Shown piece after piece: positions 26,275 through 35,324 of a DNA stretch of 56,298 nt (the first letter of the stretch is position 1; every line of letters starts with the position of its first letter). Under the pieces are notes generated by a model, which saw only the letters and a list, made by a program, of their open reading frames with translations, ran no database searches and was not told the DNA's origin. Position numbers and translations under genes: made by a program. The DNA is from Solirubrobacteraceae bacterium (GTDB taxonomy: Bacteria; Actinomycetota; Thermoleophilia; Solirubrobacterales; Solirubrobacteraceae), in assembly GCA_030447785.1 (NCBI GenBank), contig JAUJOF010000001.1, forward strand, positions 290,293 through 346,590, written 5' to 3'.

Positions 26275-27035
26275 CCCGCCCGTCGTCGGAGCTCGCGCAT
26301 CTGTTCCGTCAGCTCAAGGCGCCCGCCGCCGCGCGGGCGTTGCCGAAGCTCGCCGACCGCGCCCGCCAAGAGGAATGGAGCTTTGAGCAGTTCGCCGCCG
26401 CGCTGCTCAAGACCGAGACCGACTCGCGTGACAGCCACGGCGGCCAGGCCCGGATCAAGGCCGCCAGGTTCCCGGCGCGCAAGACGCTCGAGGAGTTCGA
26501 CTTCGCGTTCCAGACCTCGCTGCGACGCGACCCGGTCCTGCACCTCGGCCAGCTGGACTTCCTCGCCGGCCGCGAGAACGTCGTCCTGCTCGGCCCGCCT
26601 GGCACCGGCAAGAGCCACCTCGCGATCGCGATCGGGATCCGCGCCTGCCTGGCCGGACACCGCGTCGCGTTCAAGACCGCCACCGAATGGGTCGCGCTGC
26701 TCGCCGACGCCCAACGCTCAGGGCGCCTCGACGCAGAACTCGATCGCCTCCAACGGATCCCGCTGCTGATCGTCGACGAGGTCGGCTACATCCCGTTTGA
26801 CCCGCAGGCCGCGAACCTCATGTTCATGCTCGTCTCGCGCCGCTACGAACGCGCCTCCATGATCGTCACCTCCAACAAGCCGTTCTCGGCCTGGGGCGAC
26901 ATCTTCGGCGACGACGCCACCGCCGCCGCGATGATCGACCGCCTCGTCCACCACGCCGAGATCCTCGCGCTCAAAGGCGACTCCTACCGCCTCAAGGACC
27001 GCGACCTCACCCGCAGACCGCCGGCCGAAAACTGA
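26271..27035 (+). CDS. istB: IS21 helper ATPase IstB
   Basis: 254 residues from ATG 26271. AAA+ features are clear: Walker A LLGPPGTGKSHLAIAI near residue 105, Walker B LLIVDEVGYIPFD near 163, sensor-1 MIVTSNKPFSAWGDIFGDD near 200, and a basic C-terminus. It overlaps istA by four bases (ATGA). IstB forms DnaA-like oligomers that choose the target and stimulate IstA. Intact. Confidence 0.93.
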   Translation: MTRPSSELAHLFRQLKAPAAARALPKLADRARQEEWSFEQFAAALLKTETDSRDSHGGQARIKAARFPARKTLEEFDFAFQTSLRRDPVLHLGQLDFLAGRENVVLLGPPGTGKSHLAIAIGIRACLAGHRVAFKTATEWVALLADAQRSGRLDAELDRLQRIPLLIVDEVGYIPFDPQAANLMFMLVSRRYERASMIVTSNKPFSAWGDIFGDDATAAAMIDRLVHHAEILALKGDSYRLKDRDLTRRPPAEN

Positions 27036-27120
27036 CCCCCCTCCGGAAGGACGCGCCCGCCGACGCCGCTCCGCCTCGGCCTACGGCCTCGGCTCCGCGG
27101 CGCCAGCGGAAGACCGCGCT

Positions 27121-27163
27121 AGGTGGCCTACTTTTCAACCGGCGCGACCGGCCCAGTTTTCGA
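27121..27163 (-). repeat. IS21 right terminal inverted repeat
   Basis: The reverse complement of the left end: GGTGGCCTACTTTTCAACCG, then GCCCAGTTTTCGACCGG. The GC-rich stretch between the istB stop and this repeat (27036-27120) belongs to the element and has no gene. Confidence 0.8.
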
Positions 27164-27445
27164 CCGGCCTTGACAACAGCCTGCGTGGGTTAGGCCACGG
27201 TTGCGATGCCAGGTGGCTGGCGTAGCGGGACGCCCACTTCTGCTTCTCGACGCAGGCGGGAGCGCTCCACCGCCCGGCGGACGGTGCCGTCTACCACGCT
27301 CGGCCGTGTACCCGCCTTCGCTGATTCAAGGCGTGCGAGAGCGAGACCCGCGTGGGGTAGCTAGGTGGGAAATAAATCCCCCGAGTGCTCCGGCGATCGC
27401 TTAGGGTCGCTCCAGGCGACAATCAAAGTGGAGGAGGAGGACACT

Positions 27446-27733
27446 GTGCGGGTACTGTTGAAAGCCCAGCTCGATACTCAGGCGACGAACGAGGCGAGTG
27501 CCGGCGGCGAAATGCCAGACGCGTTGCGGCAGACGATGGAGCGCATTCAGCCGGAGGCTGCCTACTTTGGCCCAGAGGATGGCGTGAGGACGGCCTACTT
27601 CTTCTTCGACCTAAAGGACCCGAGCGATATACCGGTGATCGCAGAGCCGCTGTTCCAGACGTTCCGAGCCCGACTCACCTGGACTCCGGTCATGAACCAA
27701 GAGGACCTGCAGAAGGGGCTCTCAGATCGCTGA
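27446..27733 (+). CDS. Conserved hypothetical, ferredoxin-like (DUF3303-type)
   Basis: 95 residues from GTG 27446, which follows a strong GGAGGAGGA site by eight bases; the frame is open further 5' but without protein character. VRVLLKAQLDTQATNEASAG, MERIQPEAAYFGPEDGVRTA and YFFFDLKDPSDIPVIAEPLF give a compact alpha/beta barrel-like domain of about 90 residues, a type I know from hypothetical proteins of soil bacteria. No active site is known. It is a lone gene shortly after the IS21 element. Confidence 0.75.
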   Translation: MRVLLKAQLDTQATNEASAGGEMPDALRQTMERIQPEAAYFGPEDGVRTAYFFFDLKDPSDIPVIAEPLFQTFRARLTWTPVMNQEDLQKGLSDR

Positions 27734-27866
27734 GCCCAGACGAGTAAACACGCCCGGAGCGCGGTCGACGTACAGGCGACTCAGCGCCGTCAGCGCGGAG
27801 GAAGAGATCGCCGGACGAGACTGCCCCTTCTCGACGGTTGCGGCACTCGCAGGCACGCCAACCGGC

Positions 27867-28118
27867 TTACGGACGCCTGAACAGCAGGACAACGAGCGCC
27901 ACAAGCGAGGCGACGCACAGGAGCGCGAACGGCCCGCCGAACAACACATAGGTCATCGTCGAAGAGTCCTGGTAGCCCCAGAGGTTAGATAGTGGTCCCA
28001 ACGCGAGGGCCCCCGAGATGGCGGCTATCGCGGCGAGGGCGCCCGCCGAGATCCAGCGCAGCGCCCCAACCGGTTGCTCCAAGCTGGGGTGACCTCGACG
28101 GTTCCAGATGCGCCTCAC
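27867..28118 (-). CDS. Small two-TM membrane protein
   Basis: 83 residues from GTG 28118 (the frame is open to 28166). After a basic N-terminus, two hydrophobic helices are seen: WISAGALAAIAAISGALALG around residues 25-44 and VLFGGPFALLCVASLVALVV around 60-79. A cytoplasmic basic start and short tail fit a small inner-membrane protein. No family recognised; no operon partner. Confidence 0.55.
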   Translation of the reverse strand: MRRIWNRRGHPSLEQPVGALRWISAGALAAIAAISGALALGPLSNLWGYQDSSTMTYVLFGGPFALLCVASLVALVVLLFRRP

Positions 28119-28245
28119 GAGTCCACCGTGCCTATCTCCGGGGGCTCGACCGCGCTCATTGACCACCCTACGCTCACCCCTGCCCTTCGTTTCGCGGCAC
28201 TGCCGCTTCTAGGGGCAACGACACGTTGCAGCCGCGGAGAGCTCG

Positions 28246-28892
28246 TCAGGCATCCGCCACAAACTCGAAGCTGTCCTGCGAGAACTGGAGCCCGCCCTCG
28301 GTGACCGCACCGATGCAGATGTAATCGCCCGAGTCGAACCCGACGAAGAGGAGCCGCCGCGCAGCGTTGCCGAGGAATAGCAGCGGATGGATCTCGGTTG
28401 CGAGATGGCGAACCGCCAGGGCGGCGTAGCCCAGACAAAGCGGATACTCCGCATCGTTCCCGAGGAGGTCCTCCTCGTCATCAAACGACAAGCCCTTGCC
28501 GCCATAGGCGACCTCGACGATTGCCTTGAGTACGCCAGATCTCGCGCAGTCGCTTGACGGCACCCACGAGACCTTGCACGCCCAATCACCGTAGGTCTCC
28601 GGGTCATACGGCGACGCCGAGACGTCAGGTCAGCAGCGACCTCACCGTCGTACACGGGGTTGAAGAGCCCGAACCAGACCCCGTCGTCCTCCTCATGCGG
28701 TGGGCTCGAGAAGGCGTTCGTCAACCAGCTTCGGAGATGGTCCAGGTCGCCCGGAATGTCGAGCTGTGAAAAGCGCTCCCAGTCCGGATGTGGACGGTGT
28801 CTCGCGCATGTCTCGACGATCGTCGAGAACCCCTCGGCCACCGTGCAACCCGACTTCACCACCTTCTCGACCTCGTCATAGCGCTCGCTCAT
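28246..28892 (-). CDS. Conserved hypothetical protein, frame-broken
   Basis: ATG 28892. The first 85 residues (YDEVEKVVKSGCTVAEGF, GVWFGLFNPVYDGEVAADL) then shift near 28638, at ACCTGACGT, where an added G gives DVSASPYDPETYGDWACKVS. The continuation (LLGNDAEYPLCLGYAALAVR, LFVGFDSGDYICIG) runs to a stop at 28246. Repaired length is about 215 residues. I recall similar proteins with this GLFNP...GFDSGD layout in soil bacteria but no function. No signal peptide or TM segment. Confidence 0.65.
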
Positions 28893-29090
28893 GCCGAGGC
28901 ATTCTTCCAGCACGTCACGTGCAAGGCGGAGCGTGCAAGCGGCGTGCCACGGGACTGCGGGGTCGGGTCTGGCGACCCGCTTGTCCGCATGCTTACGGTC
29001 TAAGCGCTGACTGCCGCTTCTCGACGAGGCGGGGAGCGAGGCCCTCGTTGTCGCTCCTGCCTCGATGCAGCAGTCTCGGCCGCGTCGGAC

Positions 29091-29407
29091 CTACTGCCCA
29101 CGCGGCCTCTGGACGGTGGAGCGGGCGAACCTCTCGTGCTTCTCCGTGAATAGGCACCCGAGAGTCTTGCGTTGCTTCTGGGCGGTGACGCTGTCGGGAT
29201 CAGCTCGGACCGCGGCGCTAATCCGCTGGTAGGCGGCCGCGTCGTCGTACTCCCAGACGGCAAGTACCTCCTGATCGTCCGTCTCCCAGCGCCCTACGAG
29301 TCGAGCGCCATGACGGACCTGAATCGGCAGCAGGTAGCGATTGAAGAGTCGTGGAAGGCGGCAAGCCTGTCCGGCACTGCGACATAGCGACGAAGGCGGT
29401 AGGCCAT
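29091..29407 (-). CDS. NIPSNAP-like protein, frame-broken
   Basis: ATG 29407. YRLRRYVAVPDRLAAFHD is followed, after an apparent missing base near 29350, by LFNRYLLPIQVRHGARLVGR and WETDDQEVLAVWEYDDAAAY. This is the dimeric ferredoxin-like NIPSNAP fold: a polar strand, a helix ending in LF...LPI, then a V(G)xW strand and a W-Y strand. Repaired length is 105 residues. Its function in bacteria is unclear. No partner genes. Confidence 0.7.
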
Positions 29408-29739
29408 GAGCGCACGATAGATCCCACAACGGCCGTGGAGATCGTCACCCTCGCGGCGTCACTTCGCCGGGATGCCGTGATCCCTCGCGCCGCCCCTTTC
29501 GCTGAGGGGCGCTGTGCCGGCTCGACACTTGCTGTCTCGATCCGTTAGCGACCGAGCACCGCGAGCTCGTCGGTGGCCCCGGCTGCCGGCCCGCTGCCGG
29601 GCTTGTCGCAGCAGCGGCCGCTGAAGCGGGACTCCCGCGCGAGGGACCGCTGCGACGCGGTTCGAGCGACCGCCGGTCCGCGGGATCGCGAGAGGCAGTC
29701 CCGCTTGTGATCATCGAGCGATCCGGCGAAGGTCAGCGA
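29408..29739. other. About 330 bases without a gene
   Basis: No coding frame with family character. A long inverted pair GTCGCAGC (near 29606) and GCTGCGAC (near 29658), enclosing the palindrome AGCGGCCGCT, could fold into a structured hairpin, but I see no known RNA in it. Confidence 0.4.
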
Positions 29740-30072
29740 CTACGCAGGCGCCATCTGCTCGGCCACGCCTGCAAGCGTCGGCCATTCGCGTGATTCCTGG
29801 ACGCAGCGAGCGAACAGCCACAACCGGAGTCGCTCGGGGTCGAGTCCGAGCAGATCGGCCATGCGCCGCACCAGCGCATGAGGATCGACATGCAGGCGGG
29901 CGTCGCAGTTCAGCATGTGCTGGATCGCGTCATACGTACGATCGCCGACGTAGGGCTTGGGGTCGATGACCAACCACGGCTCGCGCTCGGCGGCCAGGAC
30001 GTTGTCGGCGTGCAGATCGGTACACAGCAGCACGTCCCGCTCGGCGTTGGCCGGCAGACGCGCGCGCGCCAA
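29740..30072 (-). pseudogene. C-terminal fragment of an APH(6)-like streptomycin/hydroxyurea phosphotransferase
   Basis: About 110 residues containing VLLCTDLHADNVLAAEREPW, the HxDxxxxN catalytic loop, then LVIDPKPYVGDRTYDAIQHM with the Mg-binding DPK region, and LFARCVQESREWP near the end. The N-lobe is missing: an in-frame stop (TAA) lies just above 30072 and there is no ATG. The ATP-binding half is absent, so it cannot be functional. It is the second APH-type remnant in the region. Confidence 0.75.
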
Positions 30073-30138
30073 GTGTCCCGCACATTAGCGAGAGGCCGAG
30101 CTCGCAGCCCCGAAGGGGTGCCAGCACACGCCCACCCG

Positions 30139-31713
30139 TTACGTATCGAGCGATTCGTTCCACTCGGCGCCAAGCACCCACGACAGGGCGGACATCCGGC
30201 CGCTAAGGAAGCCCCATTCGAAGTCATCCCAGTCCAGGTTCTCCGGTCCGTACTTCTCCTCGATTCGAGCGGCTTCCGCCGCAGCTCGCTCGAATACTGC
30301 CTCTCGGCCTTCGCTGAGCGACTCTTCGCCACTCTCCAGCTTCATGCGCCAGTTCTGGTGCCGGTTCCACCAAATCTTGTCCCAGAGCTCTTGGTATGCC
30401 TCGAGAATCCGCTTGTCGTTTCGGCGAAGCAGGAGAGGCCAAGACCTGCCGGGGTCTTGGTCGTCCGGGATCCACTCGACCTTGTCGCCTTCCTGCGTGT
30501 ACCCGACTCGATGACCGTTAGGGCCAGCTTCGTCTGGGTTGGCCGGGTCGGACGTTTGAGCTTCGGTTCGCTTTGGTGCTCGTGGACCGGCGTGGAGTCG
30601 CGCAAACTCTCGATTAAGCTCTTCGATCTGGGCCATAAGATCTGAGTCAAACCGAGCAATCTCGATCCCCGCCTCGCGAAGGCAGAGCTCGCCCCGACCG
30701 CGGATTGAGTCGTTTGGGTCCAAAACGCCGATAACCACCTTGCGAATCCGCCGTTCGATGATTCGGTCGGCGCAAGCGATCTTCGGCCGATTGCGGGTGG
30801 TGCATGGCTCCAGGGTCGTGTAGATGGTGGCCCCGCGAGTGTCTCGTTTGGCAGCTTCTTCTCTAGAAGCGCAAACTCAGCGTGATCTCCGGTACCGGTC
30901 TCACCTCGGAACGCCTCGCCCAGCACAACACCGTCCCGAACGACGACAGCTCCGACCTTCGGCGAGACTTTCCCCGGCTCGCTCTCGCTCAGGCGTGCGA
31001 GCACGATTGCGCGCTCCATGGTGGTCCGGTCGGTGGTCGTATTCGGCGGCGTCGCTGATCGCGGATCGATCTGGAGGATGTCAGTGGCCCTGTCGGTCGA
31101 TAGGCGGTAGGCGCTGGCTCGGTCGTGACCGGCGGAGGTGACCCGGAAGACGCTGGCGTGGCTCAGGCGCTCTGGCTCCGAGAGTTGGTCAATCAGTGCG
31201 GCCGGGTCGTCGAAGCGCACCAGGCCGTCTTCGCGCAGGTCGATGATGCGGGTGGCGACGGCCTCCAGATGGTCGGAACCGAAGTCCGCAATGATCTGGT
31301 TGTTCAGCATGCTTCCGTCGGCGAGTGCCGTGGCGCCAGGCGAGCGCTCAAGTTCAATCAGCCAGCGCAGGACCTGGTCGGCCCCGGGCGTCGACGTCGC
31401 TGCAGCACCTGGCGTGATGTCTGTGACGACCGCGCGCGGTCGTCCTGCGGCGCGACCAGCGGCCGTGAGCGTGAACTTCACCAACACGTTCGAAGAGTTT
31501 GAGCGCAGCTCGTGGAGGTAGCCGGCGTCGGCCAGGTCGAGAATGTCGCTCTCGGTGATGCCCAGTGACGGTTCGTTGGCCACGCTTGGCTTGAGGCCGG
31601 TGCGCCCGCCCGCCATCAGAAGAAGCATCCACTCGGCTGCCTGTGGCTCGCAGTTCTACCTCGCGCTCGACGAGCGCTTGGAGCACCGAGACCTGTCGGC
31701 GTTCGAGCACCAT
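30139..31713 (-). CDS. wHTH-containing deaminase (RibD-like zinc motif), frame-broken
   Basis: The N-terminal part (from about 31713) reads [12 protein letters not shown], then, after a frame change near 31650, [34 protein letters not shown], a winged-helix-like region. Near residue 240 a cytidine-deaminase fold starts: [33 protein letters not shown], and HAEF (zinc His and Glu). The frame changes again near 30830, where one extra G in a G-run gives [19 protein letters not shown], the P-C...C pair, then [16 protein letters not shown]. The C-terminal 120 residues ([16 protein letters not shown]) are unrecognised. Substrate unknown; pairing with DNA-binding hints at regulation or defence. Confidence 0.65.
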
Positions 31714-31894
31714 GCCGCCAGGATGACACGACCCGAGGGCTGCCCCACGTCATGCTTGCCTGCAAGTCGCCGCCCTCGGGCGGATTACGCGGGCATGTGC
31801 CAGTCCAGTCCTCCGGCACCTTGCGTCGAGCCCCAGCGTCTTGCTTGGGATCCCGCGCACTTCTCCTTCCGCGTGAACGCGAAGCGGCTCCGGG

Positions 31895-32629
31895 TCAATA
31901 CCGCCTCCCCACCCGCACCACCACCTCGTGCACGGCCACCACCGTTTCCACCCCCGGCCGCGGCGGCCGGCGCACGACAATCGCGGGGAGCCCCCGTTGT
32001 CGCGCAGCGTCGAGCTTCGCGCGGGTGTGGTTGCCGCCGCTGTCCTTCGTGACCACGATCTCGATGTCGTGGTGGTCGATCAGCGCGAGCTCGCCGTCGA
32101 GCGTGTAGGGGCCTCGGTCGAGCAGGATCTCACGGCGCGAGGGCAGCGGATCGTCGGGTGGGTCCACGCAGCGGATCAGGAACCATGCGTCGCTGACGCC
32201 GGCGAAAGCCGACAGCCCCTGGCGACCGGTGGTCAGGAGCACCCGGGAGCCGAGCTCGGGCACACGCACCGCAGCCTGATCCAACCCGTCGACCCAGAGC
32301 CACTGGTCTCCCGGGCCCTCGGTCCAGCCCGGGCGCTCCAACCGCAGAAGCGGCACCTTCGCATGCTCGGCGGCCCGGACGGCGCTGGCCGAGATGCGCT
32401 CGGCGAAGGGATGCGTTGCGTCGACCATCGCGGCGATCTCGTGCTCGCGCAGCCACGCCGCGAGCGCGTCGGGACCGCCGAAGCCGCCGATCCGCACGTC
32501 CCCCACCGGCAATCGCGGGCGCGCGACGCGGCCGGCGAGCGAGGTGATGACGTGGTGGCCCTGGCCGAGGAGCTCAGCGGCAAGCTCGCGCGCCTCCGCT
32601 GTTCCCCCGAGGATCAGGACGCGGCTCAT
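31895..32629 (-). CDS. cobK: Precorrin-6A reductase CobK
   Basis: 244 residues from ATG 32629. CobK reduces precorrin-6A to precorrin-6B with NADPH. Seen: Rossmann start VLILGGTAEARELAAEL, DATHPFAERISASAVRAAE near residue 78, LLTTGRQGLSAFAGV near 140 and VVTKDSGGNHTRAKLDAARQ near 195, all CobK/CbiJ signatures. It is the last gene of the minus-strand operon and overlaps cobF by four bases. Intact. Confidence 0.93.
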   Translation of the reverse strand: MSRVLILGGTAEARELAAELLGQGHHVITSLAGRVARPRLPVGDVRIGGFGGPDALAAWLREHEIAAMVDATHPFAERISASAVRAAEHAKVPLLRLERPGWTEGPGDQWLWVDGLDQAAVRVPELGSRVLLTTGRQGLSAFAGVSDAWFLIRCVDPPDDPLPSRREILLDRGPYTLDGELALIDHHDIEIVVTKDSGGNHTRAKLDAARQRGLPAIVVRRPPRPGVETVVAVHEVVVRVGRRY

Positions 32630-33390
32630 CGCGCGCGGCGCAGGAGGTAGGTGTCGAACATCCAGCCCTTGCGCTCCTTGGCCTCGGCGCGGACGCGCTC
32701 GATCTCCCCGGCGATCTCGTCCAGCGGCCCGTCGATGAGCAGCTCGTCGGGACTGCCGAGGTAGGCGCCCCAGTAGATGTGCACGCCCGGCTCGGAGATG
32801 GCGGTGAACGCGGTGGCGGCGTCGAGCATCACGACGACGTCCTCGGCGCCGGAGGGCAGGCCGTCGGCCAGGCGCCGGGCGGGAGTGATCTCGATCGCCC
32901 CGCCGATGCGGTTCAGCGCGATGCCGTGGCGGGCGGCGAGGATCTGCACGCTGCTGATCCCCGGGATCACGTGCTGGTCGAAGGCCACCTGGCCGCGGGC
33001 GAGCACGTCGGCGAGCACGTCGAGCGTGCTGTCGTAGAGCGCCGGGTCGCCCCACACCAGGAAGGCACCGTGGGACCCCTCGTGCAGGTGCTCGCGCAGC
33101 GCGGCCTCCCAGGCGTCGGCGCGCGCGGTGCGCCAGGCGGCGACGGTGGCGCGGTATTCGCTGGGCGTGCGGTCGCGGTCGGGGTCGCGGATCTCGACCG
33201 TCTCATAGCGCGACGGCTCGCGCACGTAGCGCCGCAGGATCTCGAAGCGCAGGTCGACGAGCTCCTGCTTATCGGGCCCCTTGGTCACGACGAAGAAGAC
33301 CTCGACGGCGTTCATCGCCTCGATCGCCTCGACGGTCACCTGGGCGGGGTCGCCGGGGCCGATCCCGATGACCGACAGCCTCGCGGTCAC
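32626..33390 (-). CDS. cobF: Precorrin-6A synthase (deacetylating) CobF
   Basis: 254 residues, ATG 33390. CobF methylates C-1 of precorrin-5 with loss of acetate, a step found only in the aerobic pathway. Tetrapyrrole methylase motifs: [20 protein letters not shown] at the start, [16 protein letters not shown] near residue 115, and [20 protein letters not shown] near 150, with CobF-specific [12 protein letters not shown] at the end. ATGA overlap with cobM. Intact. Confidence 0.93.
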   Translation of the reverse strand: MTARLSVIGIGPGDPAQVTVEAIEAMNAVEVFFVVTKGPDKQELVDLRFEILRRYVREPSRYETVEIRDPDRDRTPSEYRATVAAWRTARADAWEAALREHLHEGSHGAFLVWGDPALYDSTLDVLADVLARGQVAFDQHVIPGISSVQILAARHGIALNRIGGAIEITPARRLADGLPSGAEDVVVMLDAATAFTAISEPGVHIYWGAYLGSPDELLIDGPLDEIAGEIERVRAEAKERKGWMFDTYLLRRAR

Positions 33391-34136
33391 GACACGACGC
33401 GCTCGCGCCCCTTGGAGTACAGGTGGCTGGAGCCGCGGTCCTCACCCGCCAGCACCGGGCCGACGATGATCACCGCGGTGCGTTTCACGTCGACCTCGCG
33501 GACCTGCTGGGCGATCGTCGCCAGGGTGCCGCGCAGCACGAGCTCCTGCGGCCAGCTCGCCCAGGCGACGACGGCCACCGGGCAGTCGGCGCCGTAGTGG
33601 GGCGCCACCTCGTCGACGATCTCCTCGACGGCCTGCACGCCGAGGTGCAGCACGAGCGTCGCGCCGTGCGCGGCCAGCGCCCCGAGGTTCTCCCCCGCGG
33701 GACGCTTCGTCGCTCGCTTGGCGTAGCGGGTGAGGATCACCGTCTGGGCGACGTTGGGTGCGGTGAGCTCCTGGCCCAGCGCGGCCGCGGCGGCCGCGAA
33801 GGCCGGCACGCCGGGCGTGAGGTCGTAGGGAATGCCCAGCGCGTCCAGGCGGCGCAGCTGCTCGGCGGCGGCGCTGTAGATGGACAGGTCGCCGGAGTGC
33901 AGGCGCGCGACGTCGTGGCCCTGCGCGTGGGCGCGGCCGATCTCGTCGACGATCGCGTCGAGGTCGAGGTGCCCGGTGTCGACCAGCCGCGCGTCCGGCG
34001 GGGCGTGCTCCAGCACCGCGCCGGGGACGAGCGCTCCCGCGTACAGGCAGACCGGGCAGGTGGCGATGAGCCTCGCGGCGCGCAGGGTGAGCAGGTCCTC
34101 CGCCCCGGGGCCGGCGCCGACGAAGTGCACGGTCAC
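33387..34136 (-). CDS. cobM: Precorrin-4 C11-methyltransferase CobM
   Basis: 249 residues from GTG 34136, chosen because it overlaps the cobL stop. CobM adds the C-11 methyl group using [43 protein letters not shown] and [20 protein letters not shown] are the family motifs. GTGA overlap upstream and 4-base overlap with cobF. Intact. Confidence 0.93.
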   Translation of the reverse strand: MTVHFVGAGPGAEDLLTLRAARLIATCPVCLYAGALVPGAVLEHAPPDARLVDTGHLDLDAIVDEIGRAHAQGHDVARLHSGDLSIYSAAAEQLRRLDALGIPYDLTPGVPAFAAAAAALGQELTAPNVAQTVILTRYAKRATKRPAGENLGALAAHGATLVLHLGVQAVEEIVDEVAPHYGADCPVAVVAWASWPQELVLRGTLATIAQQVREVDVKRTAVIIVGPVLAGEDRGSSHLYSKGRERVVS

Positions 34137-35324
34137 CGGCTCGCCGCCCACTGCACGATCGGCAGCTGCGCGCGCCAGGCGGTGAAGCGCCCCACCGGCT
34201 CGGCGTGCTCGAGCCCGATCCGCGTCAGGGTGCCGCCGTGGGCGTCGCGCGCGGCCAGCAGCACGCCCTCGCCCTCGACGCTCACGGCGTTGGCGACGAT
34301 CCGCCCGCCCGGACGCAGCGCGGCGACGCACGCGTCGATCACCCCCGGCTCGGTGACCCCGCCGCCGATGAAGACCGCGTCGGGTGCCTCGAGCTTCTCT
34401 AGGGCCTCGGGGGCGCGGCCGGGGCGCACGACGAGCTGGGGCACGCCGAGCATGTGGGCGTTGGCGGCAATGCGCTGCGCGCGGTCCTCACGCTCCTCGA
34501 CGGCGATCGCGCGGGCGATCGGCTCGCTGCGCAGCCACTCGATGGCGATCGAGCCGCTGCCCGCGCCCACGTCCCACAGCAGCTGATCGGGCACGGGCGC
34601 CAGGGCAGCCAGGGCCATCGCGCGCACGGCGCGCCTGGTGAGCTGGCCGTCGGTGTCAAACGCCTCGTCGGGGAGCCCGGGCGCCAGCGGCAGCAGCGGC
34701 GTGCCGGGCGCCGCGCGGCACTCGACGGCTACCGCGTGCAGCGGGTCGGCGGCCCGCTCGGCCCACGCGTCCGCGGTGCTGTCGATCACCCGCTCGTGCT
34801 CGCCGCCCAGCTGCTCGAGGACGACCAGGCGGCTCGGCCCGTGGCCGCGCTCGCGCAGCAGCGCGGCCACCTCGGCGGCCCCTGTTCGCCGGCCACGTAG
34901 ACGACGACGCGCCGGCCCGGCTGCAGCAGGCGGGCGAGGGCCTCCACCGGGCGGCCGACCGCGCTGACCAGCTCCACCTCGGCGGCCGGCCAGCCCAGCC
35001 GCGCGCAGGCCAGCGCGAAGGCCGACGGGTGGGGGTGCACCCGCAGGTGCTCGGGCCCGAGTCGGCGCGCAAGCGTGGCCCCGATGCCGTGCACCATCGG
35101 GTCGCCGCTGGCCAGCACGCAGGTAGCGCGGTCGGGATTGGCGACCAGCTCGTCGACCAGCGGCCCGATCGGCGAGGGCCAGCGCCGGTGCACGGCGCCG
35201 TCGTCGGGCAGCAGCGCGAGCTGGCGGGTGGAGCCGACGATCACCTGCGCCGCGGCGAGCCCGCGCGGGCCGCCTGGCTGAGCCCCTCCAGCCCGTCGGC
35301 CCCGATGCCGACGACCGCGATCAC
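34133..35324 (-). CDS. cobL: Precorrin-6Y C5,15-methyltransferase (decarboxylating) CobL, frame-broken twice
   Basis: GTG 35324 overlaps the cobB stop. The CbiE half: [19 protein letters not shown], then one frame over [16 protein letters not shown] and [21 protein letters not shown] second change near 34885 (GAACAGGGGCCG) leads to [20 protein letters not shown] and the CbiT half [34 protein letters not shown]. Both breaks are missing single bases. CobL performs the two methylations and decarboxylation at C5, C15 and ring C. Repaired length is about 397 residues, normal. Confidence 0.9.

Larger units (their letters stand above)
24967..27168. mobile_element. IS21-family insertion sequence
   Basis: A complete IS21 element with istA and istB overlapping by four bases and imperfect terminal inverted repeats on both sides. 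The ends are set from the repeats and are good to about ten bases. No target duplication is obvious, perhaps because the flanks have changed. Both genes are intact, in contrast to most neighbours. Confidence 0.9.

Noticed and set aside
27047-27120. Repeated GCCTCGGC units after istB, considered as a hairpin
   Set aside because: They are direct, not inverted, so no stem forms; part of the IS right end.
29600-29670. Long inverted repeat that could be an RNA gene
   Set aside because: Short arms and high GC make chance pairing likely; no promoter or known RNA motif.
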